A DNA stretch of 64,000 bases from positions 1 to 64,000 of the forward strand of contig NZ_WWCU01000015.1 of the NCBI RefSeq assembly GCF_009857595.1, read 5' to 3'. Shown one piece after another: positions 63,500 through 64,000 of the stretch (the stretch's first letter is position 1; each line of letters begins with the position of its first letter). The position numbers were made by a program, and so were the translations under genes. Source of the stretch: Pseudoduganella aquatica (GTDB lineage Bacteria; Pseudomonadota; Gammaproteobacteria; Burkholderiales; Burkholderiaceae_D). The notes beneath the pieces were generated by a model, which ran no database searches, was not told the origin of the DNA, and worked only from the letters and a program-made list of their open reading frames with translations.

Positions 63500-64000
63500 A
63501 TGATCTCCAGCAAATTCCACAACGTCATCCCCCTGCGCACGGACACCCGCGCCATGTCCTGCCTGAGCTGCGAGGCACGCGCCGCGTGCCTGCCAGCCGG
63601 CATGGACGATGCCGACTGCGCCCGCGTCGACCAGCTGGTGCTGCAGCGTCACCGGCTACTGCGCGGCGAAGACCTGCACCAGATCAACGAGACGGTACGC
63701 GGCCGCGTCTACGCGGTGCGCAGCGGCCACTTCAAGTGCTACCGGCTGACGCCCGGCGGCGACCAGTGCATTACCGGCCTGCCCGGGCGCGGCACGCTGC
63801 TGGGCCTCGAAGCGCTGGGCCAGGAGCGGCACGCCAGCGCCGCCACCGCCACGTCCGATAGCGTGGTGTGCGAGCTATCCCACCCGCGCCTGCTGGAGGC
63901 GGCGCGCCAGTTCCCGGCGCTGGAACGGCGCCTGGAACAGATGCTGAGCAGGGAACTTGCGCGCCAGCACGGCCTGGCCATGATGCTGGGCTATGCGCGT
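63500..64000 (+). CDS. Second FNR/CRP-family regulator, cut by window end
   Basis: The first 167 codons of another FNR-type regulator, running to the last base of the window. Cys21, Cys24 and Cys30 (CLSCEARAAC) and Cys124 (DSVVCELSH) again fit the four-cysteine cluster pattern. The cNMP-like core reads VYAVRSGHFKCYRLTPGGDQ. The DNA-binding C-terminus lies beyond the window. The start ATG at 63500 has a weak ribosome site. It lies 103 bp past a perfect FNR box, so it may be under FNR or self control. Confidence 0.85.
   Translation, partial: MISSKFHNVIPLRTDTRAMSCLSCEARAACLPAGMDDADCARVDQLVLQRHRLLRGEDLHQINETVRGRVYAVRSGHFKCYRLTPGGDQCITGLPGRGTLLGLEALGQERHASAATATSDSVVCELSHPRLLEAARQFPALERRLEQMLSRELARQHGLAMMLGYAR

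Overview
The window is GC-rich, densely coded DNA of a Gram-negative betaproteobacterium. The likeliest family is Oxalobacteraceae (Massilia, Duganella or Janthinobacterium type). The pointers are a PEP-CTERM protein next to a PrsT-type TPR lipoprotein, an Anbu proteasome-like operon, TonB receptor and flavohemoglobin genes, and FNR-like regulators. This placement is inferred from gene content only. No rRNA, tRNA or CRISPR array was seen, and the only recombination gene is one tyrosine recombinase.

Layout, left half. 1-4.6 kb: the 3' end of a VAO-type flavoprotein oxidase, a PEP-CTERM surface protein and prsT. 4.6-9 kb: a complete stress operon on the minus strand, prkA (yeaG) > yeaH > spoVR. 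9.1-11.3 kb: a LuxR-type regulator with a degenerate receiver, 9 bp upstream of a catalase in one operon. 11.4-14.3 kb: a DUF1275 membrane protein, a LysR regulator, a small anchored repeat protein, an AT-rich 312-bp gap and an FMN-binding split-barrel protein. 14.5-16.5 kb: an orphan PAS histidine kinase. 16.5-20.2 kb: a TonB siderophore receptor divergent from a PepSY membrane protein, with a Fur-like box between them. A 56-aa membrane protein overlaps the PepSY gene end. 20.2-22.5 kb: copA behind a textbook CueR-type promoter. 22.5-26.6 kb: the four-gene Anbu operon (circularly permuted ATP-grasp > alpha-E > transglutaminase > Anbu). 26.7-31.4 kb: a beta-helix protein, an ElyC/YdcF protein and a triple-PAS hybrid kinase.

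Layout, right half. 31.4-34.6 kb: an unusual aquaporin, then an NO-defence pair (hemerythrin-like protein and hmp) behind an NsrR-like site, then a decayed NDH-2 fragment. 34.6-39.4 kb: a MarR-controlled tripartite efflux operon with two near-identical operators. 39.5-44.7 kb: a YdeP-like molybdoenzyme, a LysR regulator, a second MarR regulator with paired operators around an NmrA-like reductase, and an Ohr protein. 44.7-49.8 kb: a tyrosine recombinase preceded by 12-bp phased repeats, an OsmC-YcaO fusion and a GH29 fucosidase. 50.1-58.1 kb: a NarL-type response regulator and a large propeller/HisKA_3 kinase at opposite ends of a five-gene hydrolase, isochorismatase and split-barrel cassette. 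58.2-60.1 kb: a lemA/TPM operon. 60.2-64 kb: a low-oxygen or stress group (small membrane protein, Hsp20, zinc alcohol dehydrogenase, secreted protein) divergent from two FNR-like regulators. The second regulator lies behind a perfect FNR box and is cut by the window end.

The overall theme is defence and envelope maintenance: metal, NO, peroxide, drug and oxygen responses, mostly with readable local operators. Nothing in the window is clearly a new system. The least understood parts are the Anbu operon, the OsmC-YcaO/recombinase pair and the cassette bracketed by two-component genes.
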